A stretch of DNA of 43,709 bases from Phormidesmis priestleyi ULC007 (GCF_001895925.1 NZ_MPPI01000042.1:1-43709); one strand, 5' to 3'; shown: positions 17,438-26,284, numbered from the stretch's first letter. Numbers and translations are program-made. Notes: generated from the sequence alone by a model not told the origin.

Positions 17438-17698
17438 CCCAGGTTGCGCCATTTTGTGCCCTTGTCAGCCCGATAAAAATGGCGTTTAACACTTTTCGTA
17501 AATCGACCTCTCGGAGGTTGCCCACGGGCTTTTCAGGCGGCAGTAATGGCGCTATCTGCTGCCATTCTGGGGCGGTTAAGTCGCTGTCGTAATAAGGCTC
17601 ACTCAGGGTCTCAACTGAGAAATAGTCGATTCTTTTAGGTATCGCTGATCTATTCGCTCCCTGGACTACTCCTTCATTTATATTTACAAACACTTTCT
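17438..17698 (-). mobile_element. IS5-type insertion sequence, 5' portion (copy 2)
   Basis: The minus strand encodes the start of the transposase: DYFSVETLSEPYYDSDLTAP, EWQQIAPLLPPEKPVGNLRE and VDLRKVLNAIF. The frame then changes at a run of five T, and the element breaks off at 17438. The outer end TTTACAAACACTTTCT (17683-17698) is the exact inverse of the end of copy 1 at 8588. The outermost bases overlap the stop codon of the ABC transporter gene (CTA at 17697-17699 on the + strand). Confidence 0.75.
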
Positions 17699-19322
17699 AA
17701 AGATCGCCCACCGATTTGTCATATTCGATCGTTCCATAATCGAGTTTGATCATGCGATCGGCAACGTGAAAATAATGATCATCGTGACTGATCACAAAAA
17801 TGGTTTTTCCCTGACGCTTTAATTTCGGCAAAAACTCAGTGTAGAAAAGCTCTCGAAACGTCGGATCTTGATCCGATGCCCATTCATCAAATAGATAAAT
17901 CGGTCGGTCTTCTAAATAAGCAGTCAGAAGACTTAACCGTTTGCGCTGCCCTTGAGAAAGCTCGATCGTCGAAAGTCTGCCGTTGCTGATGGTGACTTTG
18001 TGATCAAGGTGCAACTGCTTGAGATAAGCCTGCGCCTGATTATCAAGGTTGGGATTGTTGATGCCCAGAAGCCGATCAAACAAATAAAAATCGGCATAAA
18101 TCGCAGAAAAATGTTGTCGATACCACTCTCGATTTTCTGAGGTGATTCGCTGTCCGTCTAGCCAGATTTCACCCTGATCAGGAACGTAAAGCCCCGTTAT
18201 CAGTTTGGATAACGTAGACTTGCCACTGCCGTTACCTCCAACAATAAACACCAATTCTCCAGGACGGAAAGCCAGATCGATCGGGCCTAAAACGAAGCTG
18301 CTCTCTTCTCCCGGTCGCTCATAGTGGTGAGTGATGCCCCGCAACTCTAAGCGCTGCCAGTCAGGGTCAACCGCGACAGGCAACGTATTCACCTCGGCTT
18401 TGCTGCGAAGCGCCAACCCCAAAAGATCAATCTTTTGCAGAGAGACACTGGCTTGACCCAGCACAGGCAGCTTTGCGACCAGCTTCTCTAAGGGCAACGT
18501 GGTGTAAGTAAAGATCAAGACGTAACCAGAAAGCGTTTGCAGCGGCACTGCCAAGATTTGAGGCAGCGCAAATAAGACAAACCCGATCGCAAAGAAAAAG
18601 ATCAGTCGCCCCAAACTGCTCGTCATCGCTAACAAAATCAACGCATTGACATTGTGACGACGATAGCTGGCAGAGGCGACTTCTAAATCATCTGATAAGA
18701 AGGTTTGGCGGCGATCGTAGTGCAGCTTTAGCTCCTTAATGCCGTCAGTAATCGTGCGAAAGTGTTTGAACAGTTGATCTTGATCTTCACGAGCCAGCTT
18801 TAGAAATTGATAGCCGCGTCTTAGCAACAACTGAGTCGTGACCATGGCTAACACAAACAGCCCCATCACCATGAGAAACCCTTGCCACGATAGCCAAAGG
18901 ATATAAGCAAAAGAACCCACGATCGTGGCTAAATCGATACATAAATAGGGAAAGAGCGCGACTGCATTGGCAACCGCATTTACGTCTTCAGTCAGGGTTG
19001 CCAAAATTCGAGCGTTGCCCAACTGTTCTAAATGGCTCAACTCTGAAGAGAGAATTTGCCGACTCAAGACTAACCGCAAGTTAAAGACGGCATCTTGTGA
19101 CAGTTGCACCAGCACCACCTGCGAAACTACGCTAGTGACCAGCGAGACGACTGCCAGCAGGATAAAAATGCTCGCGATCGAGCCGATATCTCCACCTGAC
19201 CCCAGCGCGCGGCTCGCTAGCGCAATCAGAGCCGCACTACTCGCCCCGCTGACGAAGCCTGTAAAAATGGCGATCGCCATCCTGCCGCGAGAAGATTGTA
19301 GTAAGAAGAGGAGTAATTTCAT
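17697..19322 (-). CDS. Cyclic-peptide-type ABC exporter (permease fused to ATPase)
   Basis: 541 residues from ATG 19322. The amino-terminal 290 residues hold about six membrane helices of an ABC exporter. The ATPase has Walker A GGNGSGKS near 360, signature LSQGQ near 452, Walker B IYLFDEWAS near 472 and switch VISHDDHYF. The overall length and the fused single-chain form match the SyrD/PvdE-like cyclic peptide export family. The substrate is unknown; no peptide synthetase is nearby. The signature is LSQGQ rather than LSGGQ, as often seen in this family. The gene's stop overlaps the end of IS copy 2, so the element inserted right at its 3' end without altering the open frame noticeably. Confidence 0.88.
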   Translation of the reverse strand: MKLLLFLLQSSRGRMAIAIFTGFVSGASSAALIALASRALGSGGDIGSIASIFILLAVVSLVTSVVSQVVLVQLSQDAVFNLRLVLSRQILSSELSHLEQLGNARILATLTEDVNAVANAVALFPYLCIDLATIVGSFAYILWLSWQGFLMVMGLFVLAMVTTQLLLRRGYQFLKLAREDQDQLFKHFRTITDGIKELKLHYDRRQTFLSDDLEVASASYRRHNVNALILLAMTSSLGRLIFFFAIGFVLFALPQILAVPLQTLSGYVLIFTYTTLPLEKLVAKLPVLGQASVSLQKIDLLGLALRSKAEVNTLPVAVDPDWQRLELRGITHHYERPGEESSFVLGPIDLAFRPGELVFIVGGNGSGKSTLSKLITGLYVPDQGEIWLDGQRITSENREWYRQHFSAIYADFYLFDRLLGINNPNLDNQAQAYLKQLHLDHKVTISNGRLSTIELSQGQRKRLSLLTAYLEDRPIYLFDEWASDQDPTFRELFYTEFLPKLKRQGKTIFVISHDDHYFHVADRMIKLDYGTIEYDKSVGDL

Positions 19323-19450
19323 TCAGGGTCAAGGGTCAGGGGTCGAGAGTCAGTTCTGAAACCTGTTTCAGTCTAAAGTCTAACGTCCGAATTTTGAGCA
19401 ACCATCGACAAATTTGGGCAGTGTAGGTCTATAGCAATCCTAAGTGAATG

Positions 19451-19494
19451 GTGGGATGGGCATCTTGCCCGTACAAGCTGGAAGCCTGTCCCAC
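19451..19494. repeat. Dispersed hairpin repeat (GTGGGAT...GTCCCAC)
   Basis: GTGGGATGGGCATCTTGCCC reads into GCTGGAAGCCTGTCCCAC, with inner inverted words. This type of short repeat is common in intergenic spaces of cyanobacteria. It lies between the divergent ABC exporter and histidine kinase genes. Confidence 0.6.
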
Positions 19495-19549
19495 TCTGAC
19501 AACTGAAATAAGATTGCCATAGACGATCGCAAGCTGGACGAGTGCCTCT

Positions 19550-20938
19550 GTGTTTTCTGAAGCCGCCGATGATTTTCATCTCAATCTGATGCTGCCCATA
19601 CTCTCTGAAGGGGGCGAGGCATTAAATCTTGAATCTACCCTGCAAGCACTGCCTCTCTATCAGTTTCAGGCAGAACTAAGTTGCTTAGGCATTGAAGTCG
19701 CGCAAGTTTTTGAGCGCCATCCTCTCGTGCCGGGGGTGATTTTGGTTGAGCAAGGGCAATTTGTCGGGATGATTTCGCGGCAGCAATTGCTAGAGTATTT
19801 GCTGCGTCCTCACGGCATCGAGTTATTTCTAAAGCGCCCTTTGCGGGTTTTATCGAGCTATGCGCCCAAATCTTGGCTGATGTTAGCAAGCAACACTTCA
19901 ATTTTGAGCGCAGCACCGCAGGCATTACGGCGATCGCCTGAGTGTTTGGCAGATCCGATCGTGGTTCAACAGTCATCGGGTTATCAACTGCTAGACATTC
20001 ACGCTCTCAATATCGCTTACTGGCAAATTCGAGGCATTGAAACGCAGGTTAGATATGAGCGGCTGCAATTGCAAATGCTGCAAAGCGAAAAGATGGCAAG
20101 TTTGGGACGGTTAGTCAATGGCGTGGCGCATGAGATTTTAGACCCGGTAAGTTTTATTTGGGGCAATCTCAGCCACGTGTCTGACTATAGTCAAAATCTA
20201 TTAACGCTGGTGTCTGCCTACGAAAAAGCTCTGCCGCAGCGCACTCAAGAGATTGCCCATATTCAGGAAACGATCGAACTCGACTATCTCAGAGAAGACC
20301 TACCAAAAACTCTCAAGAGCATCAAAACAGGAGCAGAACGCCTATCTAAACTCGTCAATGGGTTGCAAAATTTTTGTCACATTGATGAGGTCTATCCCAA
20401 GCCTGCGGATTTACATGATTGTCTAGATGGCATATTGTTGCTGCTCAAAAGCCGTGTCAGCACTGAGATTGAGATTGTTAAGCACTATGCTCAGTTGCCG
20501 CCTGTGCCGTGTTTTATCGGGCAACTGAGTCAGGTTTTTATGAATATTATCAGTCGATCGCTCGACGTTTTGCTTAATCAAGCCGTGAGCGATCGTCTTA
20601 GCTCAGAGTTAAACTTGCCAATCCGTGAATCTAGAATTCGTCCGCGGATTACGATCGTCACCGATTTATGTACGTTACGAGAGAGTGATACTCGGTGGGT
20701 TTCGATTCGCATTTCTGACAATGGGCTGGGTATGTCTGCTGAAACTCAACAGCAATTGACAGAAGCGTTTTCGACCAATCAACCTTTTGCGAAAGAAACC
20801 AGCTTAATCACCAGTTGTCGCATTATCACGGCTAGGCATGGTGGAAAATTTAAAGTCTATTCTCGCATCCACCCGACTGACGATCGCACAGAAGTGCAAG
20901 CCAGGACAGAATTTGAGATTTTGCTGCCCGTTGCTTAA
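19550..20938 (+). CDS. Sensor histidine kinase with degenerate ATP lid
   Basis: 462 residues from GTG 19550; ATG 19589 is an alternative start. The first 170 residues look like a CBS-type sensory region (GVILVEQGQFVGMISRQQLL, then LADPIVVQQSSGY). A coiled helix leads to the HisKA dimerisation motif KMASLGRLVNGVAHEILDPV with phospho-acceptor His194. The HATPase domain has an N-box (QVFMNIISRSLDVL) in which the second Asn is replaced, and a good G1 box (DNGLGMS). In the lid region, ETSLITSCRI stands where GTGLGL is expected. ATP binding may be weak or altered. No membrane segment. It is convergent with sipA and overlaps it by 4 bp. Confidence 0.82.
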   Translation: MFSEAADDFHLNLMLPILSEGGEALNLESTLQALPLYQFQAELSCLGIEVAQVFERHPLVPGVILVEQGQFVGMISRQQLLEYLLRPHGIELFLKRPLRVLSSYAPKSWLMLASNTSILSAAPQALRRSPECLADPIVVQQSSGYQLLDIHALNIAYWQIRGIETQVRYERLQLQMLQSEKMASLGRLVNGVAHEILDPVSFIWGNLSHVSDYSQNLLTLVSAYEKALPQRTQEIAHIQETIELDYLREDLPKTLKSIKTGAERLSKLVNGLQNFCHIDEVYPKPADLHDCLDGILLLLKSRVSTEIEIVKHYAQLPPVPCFIGQLSQVFMNIISRSLDVLLNQAVSDRLSSELNLPIRESRIRPRITIVTDLCTLRESDTRWVSIRISDNGLGMSAETQQQLTEAFSTNQPFAKETSLITSCRIITARHGGKFKVYSRIHPTDDRTEVQARTEFEILLPVA

Positions 20939-21150
20939 GCAGGTTCGAGATAGTCAGCCTCTAATAGAAACGCACCGCGCGCAAATTTCACCCCCCAATA
21001 ACCGCCAGGGCGACGATCGATCACAATTCCCTCCTCGTTGAGGTGAATCACATCGGGCGGACGCAGCATCGGCATCGGGTCAGCCGTTTTGACGTAGGGC
21101 GGCAGCGAGACCACGCGAACTTTAGATCCGATCGAAAATTCTTTAGCCAT
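20935..21150 (-). CDS. sipA: SipA-like protein (DUF3148), partner of a histidine kinase
   Basis: 71 residues from ATG 21150. The whole protein follows the DUF3148 pattern: MAKEFSIGSKVRVVSLPPYV, TADPMPMLRPPDVI, EEGIVIDRRPGGYWGVKF and RGAFLLEADYLEP. The fold is SH3-like. In Synechococcus SipA binds the essential histidine kinase NblS and affects its activity. Here it lies tail to tail with another histidine kinase gene (4-bp overlap), and whether it binds that kinase is open. The symbol rests on family resemblance read by eye. Confidence 0.8.
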   Translation of the reverse strand: MAKEFSIGSKVRVVSLPPYVKTADPMPMLRPPDVIHLNEEGIVIDRRPGGYWGVKFARGAFLLEADYLEPA

Positions 21151-21209
21151 TGTAGTAGAGAGTGAACGGAATCAATACTAGTAGTGTGTCATCTAAAACC
21201 AAAATATCT

Positions 21210-22136
21210 CTACAGGACATCGTGAAACCGAGTGAAATCGATCGCGCGTCGCCCGTCTGAGGTTTGAGTTAACAGATCGGCAAACTGCATGTCCCATAAA
21301 ATCTCTTGAGTCAGATAAGAATAGCGAGCGTGAACCGTTTGGGCAACGGTTTCATCGATTCCGGTTAATGACACCACAATCTCAGTTGCACGGTCTCTCA
21401 ACGATTCTGGAGTTTCACCATACAAGGGGCTATTTTCGTCGATCGGGTGCATTGCAGTCCAAGTCAAGTTAAAGACTGGAGACAGTTGGCGACTGAGGCT
21501 CAAGTCATAAAAGCGCCGGATTGATTGACCTTCTTCGGTAACTTCATCGCGCACCAAAAATACCCAAAGTCGAGCTTCTAAAATCTGGTTGCCTCGCTGG
21601 TTGGCCGTCCTAAACATCAGCGTTGGCACCCCGTTATATTGGGCAATGATGGCAACACGACTAAACAAAATTCGTGCTGTCGGTCGAGCGAGGCGGGCAA
21701 ATGCCAACCCAGTAATCACAGCTACGCCTAATAGACCTAGCATGGCCTCGATCGACACAACCACGTTGCCATAAAACGTTTTGGGTGAGATGGCACCATA
21801 TCCGATCGTAGCCATCGTCTGCACACTAAAGAAGAATGCGTCCCAAAACGAGCCAGGTTGAGCATTGGCAAGATTGTCACCGCCCACTAGATAAAACAGC
21901 GCGAACAGCGTATTCACCACGCCGTAAAGCAGCATCGTCAGGGCAAAAAACCGAGACCAAGAGATAGTCAACAGCAAATAGTAGAGATCATCCCAAGGAG
22001 AACGCTCAATGCCCATCCGCACGACATTGGCGTGTCCTTTCTCATCTAACATTCGCTGTGGCGCAGACGGCGTTGATTCTTGAGATTGCTGTCTGCCGAT
22101 TAATCGACGAACAAACCGTTTGCTGAGAAGCTTCAT
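21210..22136 (-). CDS. Inward-rectifier (KirBac-type) potassium channel
   Basis: 308 residues from ATG 22136. Order: amphipathic slide helix region, first membrane helix (SRFFALTMLLYGVVNTLFAL), pore helix and selectivity filter TIGYG at 110-114, second membrane helix (NVVVSIEAMLGLLGVAVITG), then the cytoplasmic immunoglobulin-like domain of Kir channels (VPTLMFRTANQRGNQILEAR, TWTAMHPIDENSPLYG). Length fits KirBac channels. It is expected in the plasma membrane as a tetramer conducting potassium. It stands alone, 59 bp downstream of sipA on the same strand. Confidence 0.93.
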   Translation of the reverse strand: MKLLSKRFVRRLIGRQQSQESTPSAPQRMLDEKGHANVVRMGIERSPWDDLYYLLLTISWSRFFALTMLLYGVVNTLFALFYLVGGDNLANAQPGSFWDAFFFSVQTMATIGYGAISPKTFYGNVVVSIEAMLGLLGVAVITGLAFARLARPTARILFSRVAIIAQYNGVPTLMFRTANQRGNQILEARLWVFLVRDEVTEEGQSIRRFYDLSLSRQLSPVFNLTWTAMHPIDENSPLYGETPESLRDRATEIVVSLTGIDETVAQTVHARYSYLTQEILWDMQFADLLTQTSDGRRAIDFTRFHDVL

Positions 22137-22173
22137 AGTCAGAATCGTCTAGGTTTGCCCAAATCCTACCGCA

Positions 22174-22377
22174 TTTCTTTAATAGGCTAATGCGATGAAG
22201 CTTTTCGCTGCGGTTGCAAATCCGGGTTGCCCCCTAAATCCCCCAAAATTGGGGGACTTTGAACCTCAATTCTGGGCTAGAAGTCCTCCAAATTGGGGGA
22301 TTTAGGGGGCTGAAGCGCTGAAGAACGAAGCGAAAGAACTCATCAGACTGACGTTTCTTTAATAGGCTAATGCGATG
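22174..22377. mobile_element. AACGTCAG-family element, copy 2, flanked by 24-bp direct repeats
   Basis: A 156-bp element (22198-22353) contains GCCCCCTAAATCCCCC and GGGGGATTTAGGGGGC and ends CTGACG(TT), which is AACGTCAG read in reverse; its opposite end is diverged. It is in the inverse orientation to the copy at 29258. The exact 24 bases at 22174-22197 recur at 22354-22377, 180 bp on; the right copy is the last six codons and stop of the gamma-glutamyltransferase gene plus six bases beyond it. The direct repeats look like an unusually long target duplication or a recombination scar. Confidence 0.75.
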
Positions 22378-23975
22378 CCATCGGCGCGCGGCTCTGAGGC
22401 AGCCATAAAAACCTTGCCCTGGCGCAAAATCATTTGTCCTCGACCAAAGGCACTCGGTTCTGCACTGAGTTGAATTTTGTGGTCACGATCGCTCAATCCG
22501 ACTGCCACTCCACGCGGAACCGTTTGTTCCAAAAGCACTCGATTTCCTGCCATCCACTGCCAGCGAGGAGCATCTAACGCCGCCTGCGGATTCATGCCGT
22601 AATCCACCAGATTGACCACCATTTGCAAGTGACCCTGCGGCTGCATCGGGCCGCCCATCACCCCAAATGGCCCGATCGGGTGCCCATCTTGACTGAGAAA
22701 CCCCGGAATAATCGTGTGGAAGGGGCGTTTTCCGGCAGCGATTCGATTAGGATGACCAGTTTCTAAAGAGAAACCTGTAGCGCGGTTTTGCAAAGCGATA
22801 CCCGTTCCTGGAATCAGAATGCCGCTGCCAAAGCCCATAAAGTTTGACTGAATAAACGACACCATTAAGTCATTGTCGGATGCCGCTAGATAAACGGTGC
22901 CTCCTTTGGGAAGTCCGGCGGGGGCGATCGCGAGTGCCCGATCGCTGATCATTTGCCGCCGCTCTGCCGCATAAGATTTGCTGACTAAATGAGCGATTTC
23001 AACCTCCATAAATCGTGAGTCAGATACGTGCTGGTGAGCATCGGCAAACCCTAATTTCATCGCCTCAATTTGTAGATGAAAACTCTCTACCGAGTCGCGC
23101 GCATAGTTAGATAAATCAAACCCTTCCAGAATATTCAATGCCATCAAGGTCGCGATGCCCTGACCATTGGGCGGCATTTCCCAGACGGTGACACCCCGAT
23201 AATCGGTCGAGATCGGATCAACCCACTCGGCTTGATGGAGTGCCAAATCTGCTTGAGTGATCAGCCCGTTAGTTTGAGCCGCAAATTGCGCGATCGCTGC
23301 CGCCAATTCTCCGTGATAAAAAGATTCGCCGTGACTGTGGGCGATCGCTCTCAGCGTCTCTGCATGAGCAGGACTCCGCCAAATCTCGCCCGCATTCGGT
23401 GCCCGTCCGTCTGGAAAAAACACCTGCTGAAAAGGCTGAAACTCTTCGCCTGTGAGCGGCAAATAGACTCGCTCGGCTCGTTTCCAGGCGCGGGCTGTCT
23501 CAGGAGAAACCGGAAACCCCGACTCCGCATAGTGAATCGCAGGCTCAAACAAGCGATCGAAGGGCAATTTCCCCCAGCGTTTTGAGAGGGTTTGCCACGC
23601 TGAAACCGCTCCCGGAACGGTCACGGTTGACCAGCCCAAAGTGGGCATCTCTAACCATTCAGCCAAGGGGTCTAGCATCATTTGCGGACTTTTGCCCGAC
23701 GCATTTAAGCCGTGAAGCGTACCATCCCAAACCAGCGCAAAAGCATCTGAGCCAATGCCGTTTGAGGTTGGTTCGACGACCGTGAGCGCGATCGCCATTG
23801 CTAACGCCGCATCGATCGCATTGCCGCCCGATCGCAGCATTTCCAATCCCGCTAAGGTTGCTAAGGGTTGGCTCGTTGCGACAGCGGCTTGAGTGCCCAT
23901 GATTATTCTTCGTCCCGACGGGTAAGGATAGTGATTTAAGTTTTTATTGATTCCATTAAAAATTGATGCTCTCAT
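22359..23975 (-). CDS. Gamma-glutamyltransferase family protein
   Basis: 538 residues from ATG 23975; MGTQAAVATSQPLATLAG further in is where conserved sequence begins. The family cleaves gamma-glutamyl bonds of glutathione and related compounds after self-cleavage before a Thr. The likely nucleophile is Thr360 in PKGGTVYLAASDNDLMVSF, followed by QSNFMGFGSGI and the signature RPFHTIIPGFL and GVMGGPMQPQGHLQM. No clear signal peptide is seen, so it may be cytoplasmic, as in the acylase-like members. The last codons are duplicated downstream by a repeat element. Close relatives include cephalosporin acylases, so substrate is uncertain. Confidence 0.88.
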   Translation of the reverse strand: MRASIFNGINKNLNHYPYPSGRRIIMGTQAAVATSQPLATLAGLEMLRSGGNAIDAALAMAIALTVVEPTSNGIGSDAFALVWDGTLHGLNASGKSPQMMLDPLAEWLEMPTLGWSTVTVPGAVSAWQTLSKRWGKLPFDRLFEPAIHYAESGFPVSPETARAWKRAERVYLPLTGEEFQPFQQVFFPDGRAPNAGEIWRSPAHAETLRAIAHSHGESFYHGELAAAIAQFAAQTNGLITQADLALHQAEWVDPISTDYRGVTVWEMPPNGQGIATLMALNILEGFDLSNYARDSVESFHLQIEAMKLGFADAHQHVSDSRFMEVEIAHLVSKSYAAERRQMISDRALAIAPAGLPKGGTVYLAASDNDLMVSFIQSNFMGFGSGILIPGTGIALQNRATGFSLETGHPNRIAAGKRPFHTIIPGFLSQDGHPIGPFGVMGGPMQPQGHLQMVVNLVDYGMNPQAALDAPRWQWMAGNRVLLEQTVPRGVAVGLSDRDHKIQLSAEPSAFGRGQMILRQGKVFMAASEPRADGIALAY

Positions 23976-24072
23976 GTGATTCTAAAATAGTTTTTATTGC
24001 GATCGAGGTTCTCGTTAAATTAGCTCAAACCCGTGTCAAGATCAAAGGCACAGCCTACCTGACTCGATTTCT

Positions 24073-25593
24073 ATGTCTGACTTGAAAGCGTCGATCGCCG
24101 TTCACTACCACGAGCGCACCAAATATGACCCAGAGACGATTCGCGCCAAGAGTAAGTCTCTCAATTGGAGCCAGCAACCCGTTCCTTTCAAAGATTACAA
24201 AATTGGGGTTTCCTTTGATCTCAAGCCCTATCTCAACAACCCGCCCCCAGATCCAACCGCAGAATGGTGGCAACGGTTATCAAAACTGCTCTTTTGCAGC
24301 TATGGGCTGACGGGCATGATTCCGACCGATGCAGAACCCCATTATGTGAGAGCGGCACCCTCGGCTGGAGGGCTATATCCGGCTGAAATTTATTTGATCT
24401 CTCGCGGCACACCCTTCTTACCCGCCGGACTCTACAACTATCAGGCAAAGACGCATTCTCTCTTGCAATTTTGGGAAAGTGACGTTTGGACATCGCTGCA
24501 ATCGGCGTGTTTTTGGAACCCAGTGCTAGAAGGTACGCAACTCGCGATCATCCTCTCAGCCGTTTTTTATCGATCGTTTTGGCGCTATGAAGACCGCGCT
24601 TACCGCAGAATTTTTCTCGACACCGGGCACCTGCTCGGAAATCTAGAGCTTGCCAGTTCTCTCAATGATTTTCGTCCTCATCTGATCGGGGGCTTTGCCG
24701 ATGAAGCGGTCAATCAATTGCTTTATTTAGACTCTCAGCAAGAAGGCACGATCGCGGTGATGCCTTTAGCCGATGTGCGAGAAGTCAACCAAAATCTACC
24801 GCTGACGCAGACTGCACTCCCCTCTAGCACTCAGCGAGAATATCCTGACCTTGACGACGGAGCGCTGCTTGATTATTTTCATCAAACAACTCAGATTCTG
24901 CTTAACCCGACGGCTAAAGTAAATTGGAAGCTGTCACCCGCCGAAGAGCAAGACAAATACAATTTTCCCTTCTGTCTCAAGATGTCCACCGTTTCAGAGG
25001 CGATCGCGTGGGGCGACCAGCTAATAGATCTTGAGCAGACAATTTTGCGGCGACGATCGACCCGTGCATATAATGGTGCCGCTCTTACATTGGATGAATT
25101 GAAGGCTTTACTCGACTTCACCTATCAGCCTCAGCATTACGTCGAGCAAGATCTAGACGGCTCTCCAGACTATTTTGATTTGAGTTTAGTCGAAACCTTT
25201 ATCGCCGTTTCGTCAGTCACCGGGCTTGAAGAAGGCTGCTATTACTACGCCCCTAAAGCCCAAGAGTTACGGCAAATTCGCTTTAAAAACTTTCGACGAG
25301 AGTTGCACTATCTCTGTTTAGGGCAAGACTTAGGACGCGATGCGAGTGCAGTTTTATTTCACACAGCAGATCTAAAAGCGGCGATCAAGCGATACGGCGA
25401 TCGAGCTTACCGCTACCTGCACATGGATGCCGGACATTTGGGTCAGCGCCTCAACCTCGCCGCCATTCATCTCGGTTTAGGGGTAAGTGGCATTGCTGGC
25501 TTCTTTGACGATCAAGTAAACGAAGTGTTGGGCATCCCCGCAGATGAAGCCGTGTTGTATATCACCACACTAGGGCGACCTCGACGACCTTAA
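24073..25593 (+). CDS. SagB-type double nitroreductase-like protein
   Basis: 506 residues from ATG 24073, divergent from the gamma-glutamyltransferase gene with 97 bp between. It contains two nitroreductase-like halves. The first (about 60-230) has YVRAAPSAGGLYPAEIYLIS, LPAGLYNYQ and GHLLGNLELASSLND. The second (about 315-506) has QTILRRRSTRAYNGAALTLD, EGCYYYAPKAQELRQI, YLHMDAGHLGQRLNLAAIHL and ITTLGRPRRP. This matches the SagB/ThcOx group, FMN oxidases that in azoline peptide clusters oxidise thiazolines. No YcaO cyclodehydratase or precursor peptide gene is adjacent, so the role is unassigned here. Confidence 0.85.
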   Translation: MSDLKASIAVHYHERTKYDPETIRAKSKSLNWSQQPVPFKDYKIGVSFDLKPYLNNPPPDPTAEWWQRLSKLLFCSYGLTGMIPTDAEPHYVRAAPSAGGLYPAEIYLISRGTPFLPAGLYNYQAKTHSLLQFWESDVWTSLQSACFWNPVLEGTQLAIILSAVFYRSFWRYEDRAYRRIFLDTGHLLGNLELASSLNDFRPHLIGGFADEAVNQLLYLDSQQEGTIAVMPLADVREVNQNLPLTQTALPSSTQREYPDLDDGALLDYFHQTTQILLNPTAKVNWKLSPAEEQDKYNFPFCLKMSTVSEAIAWGDQLIDLEQTILRRRSTRAYNGAALTLDELKALLDFTYQPQHYVEQDLDGSPDYFDLSLVETFIAVSSVTGLEEGCYYYAPKAQELRQIRFKNFRRELHYLCLGQDLGRDASAVLFHTADLKAAIKRYGDRAYRYLHMDAGHLGQRLNLAAIHLGLGVSGIAGFFDDQVNEVLGIPADEAVLYITTLGRPRRP

Positions 25594-25705
25594 AGCAAAG
25601 GACAATCGCGATCGTATCCTCAGTGATTGGAGGGCAGATTCCCTGACGATCGGACGGTCATTTAAAGTTCTATTGGCTTCTGAGAACAATCATAGTAACT
25701 ACTTT

Positions 25706-25948
25706 AACGTCAGTTCGGGTTAATCATTGCCTGCCTAGCGATTGAACCTGGTCTCCTGTGCAGCCTGCGATAGTTTGATCGTCCAATGCCGAGCGTCTCG
25801 CCCCCTAAATCCCCCATGCTGGGGGACTTGGAATGGGCACAATTTCTTGAACGCGGTCGATCTTTCTGCTTCAAAGTCCCCCAAGTTTGGGGGATTTAGG
25901 GGGCGAAGGGAACTGAAACGGAGCAGTAACTTATCCCGAACTCAGGTT
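25706..25948. mobile_element. AACGTCAG-family element, copy 3, with 5-bp target duplication
   Basis: The left end AACGTCAGTTCGGG (25706-25719) and right end CCCGAACTCAGGTT (25935-25948) are inverted repeats with two differences. The centre contains GCCCCCTAAATCCCCCATGC and GGGGGATTTAGGGGGC. ACTTT immediately precedes (25701-25705) and immediately follows (25949-25953) the element, a clean 5-bp target duplication. At 243 bp it is longer than the 162-bp copy 4 and shares mainly the ends and the palindrome. Confidence 0.75.
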
Positions 25949-26045
25949 ACTTTAAGAGAATTTCTGTTTTGAGGATTGTCGCCTCGAATACCAATCTGAG
26001 GCGATCGATTCCCTGAAGATTAGACCATCTGATGTGGATTAAGAA

Positions 26046-26132
26046 CCCTCACCCCAAACCCCTCTCCCCAGGGAGAGGAGCTTTGAAGCGATTTCTAGTT
26101 CTCTCTCCCAGAGGAGAGGGCTAGGGTGAGAG
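26046..26132. repeat. Dispersed palindromic repeat (CCCTCACCCC type)
   Basis: CCCTCACCCCAAACCCCTCT on the left and GAGAGGGCTAGGGTGAGAG on the right are near inverse copies, with inner GGGAGAGG/CTCTCCC words. Such repeats are frequent between cyanobacterial genes. No function is visible. Confidence 0.6.
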
Positions 26133-26284
26133 TTCTGAGTCGCACATTGCGTTAAATTTGCTTGACAAACGATCGTGGTTTGTAGAGGCTAAATTGCAGA
26201 GTTGCCGTCTGTAGGGACGTTCTATGGCGACAATGGTAGTCAGAAGCTTTTGATTGACTAGACAATTTTTTGAGATAGGAACTT

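Larger units (their letters stand above)
25594..26284. other. Repeat-rich intergenic region upstream of putA
   Basis: No gene is supported; the frame at 25742-25972 runs through a repeat element. The region holds an AACGTCAG-family element and a CCCTCACCCC palindrome (separate entries). GATAGGA at 26274-26280, just before the putA ATG, may be its ribosome binding site. Confidence 0.55.

Noticed and set aside
25742-25972. 76-codon open frame on the + strand
   Set aside because: It runs through an AACGTCAG-family repeat element and its translation is mostly repeat-derived.
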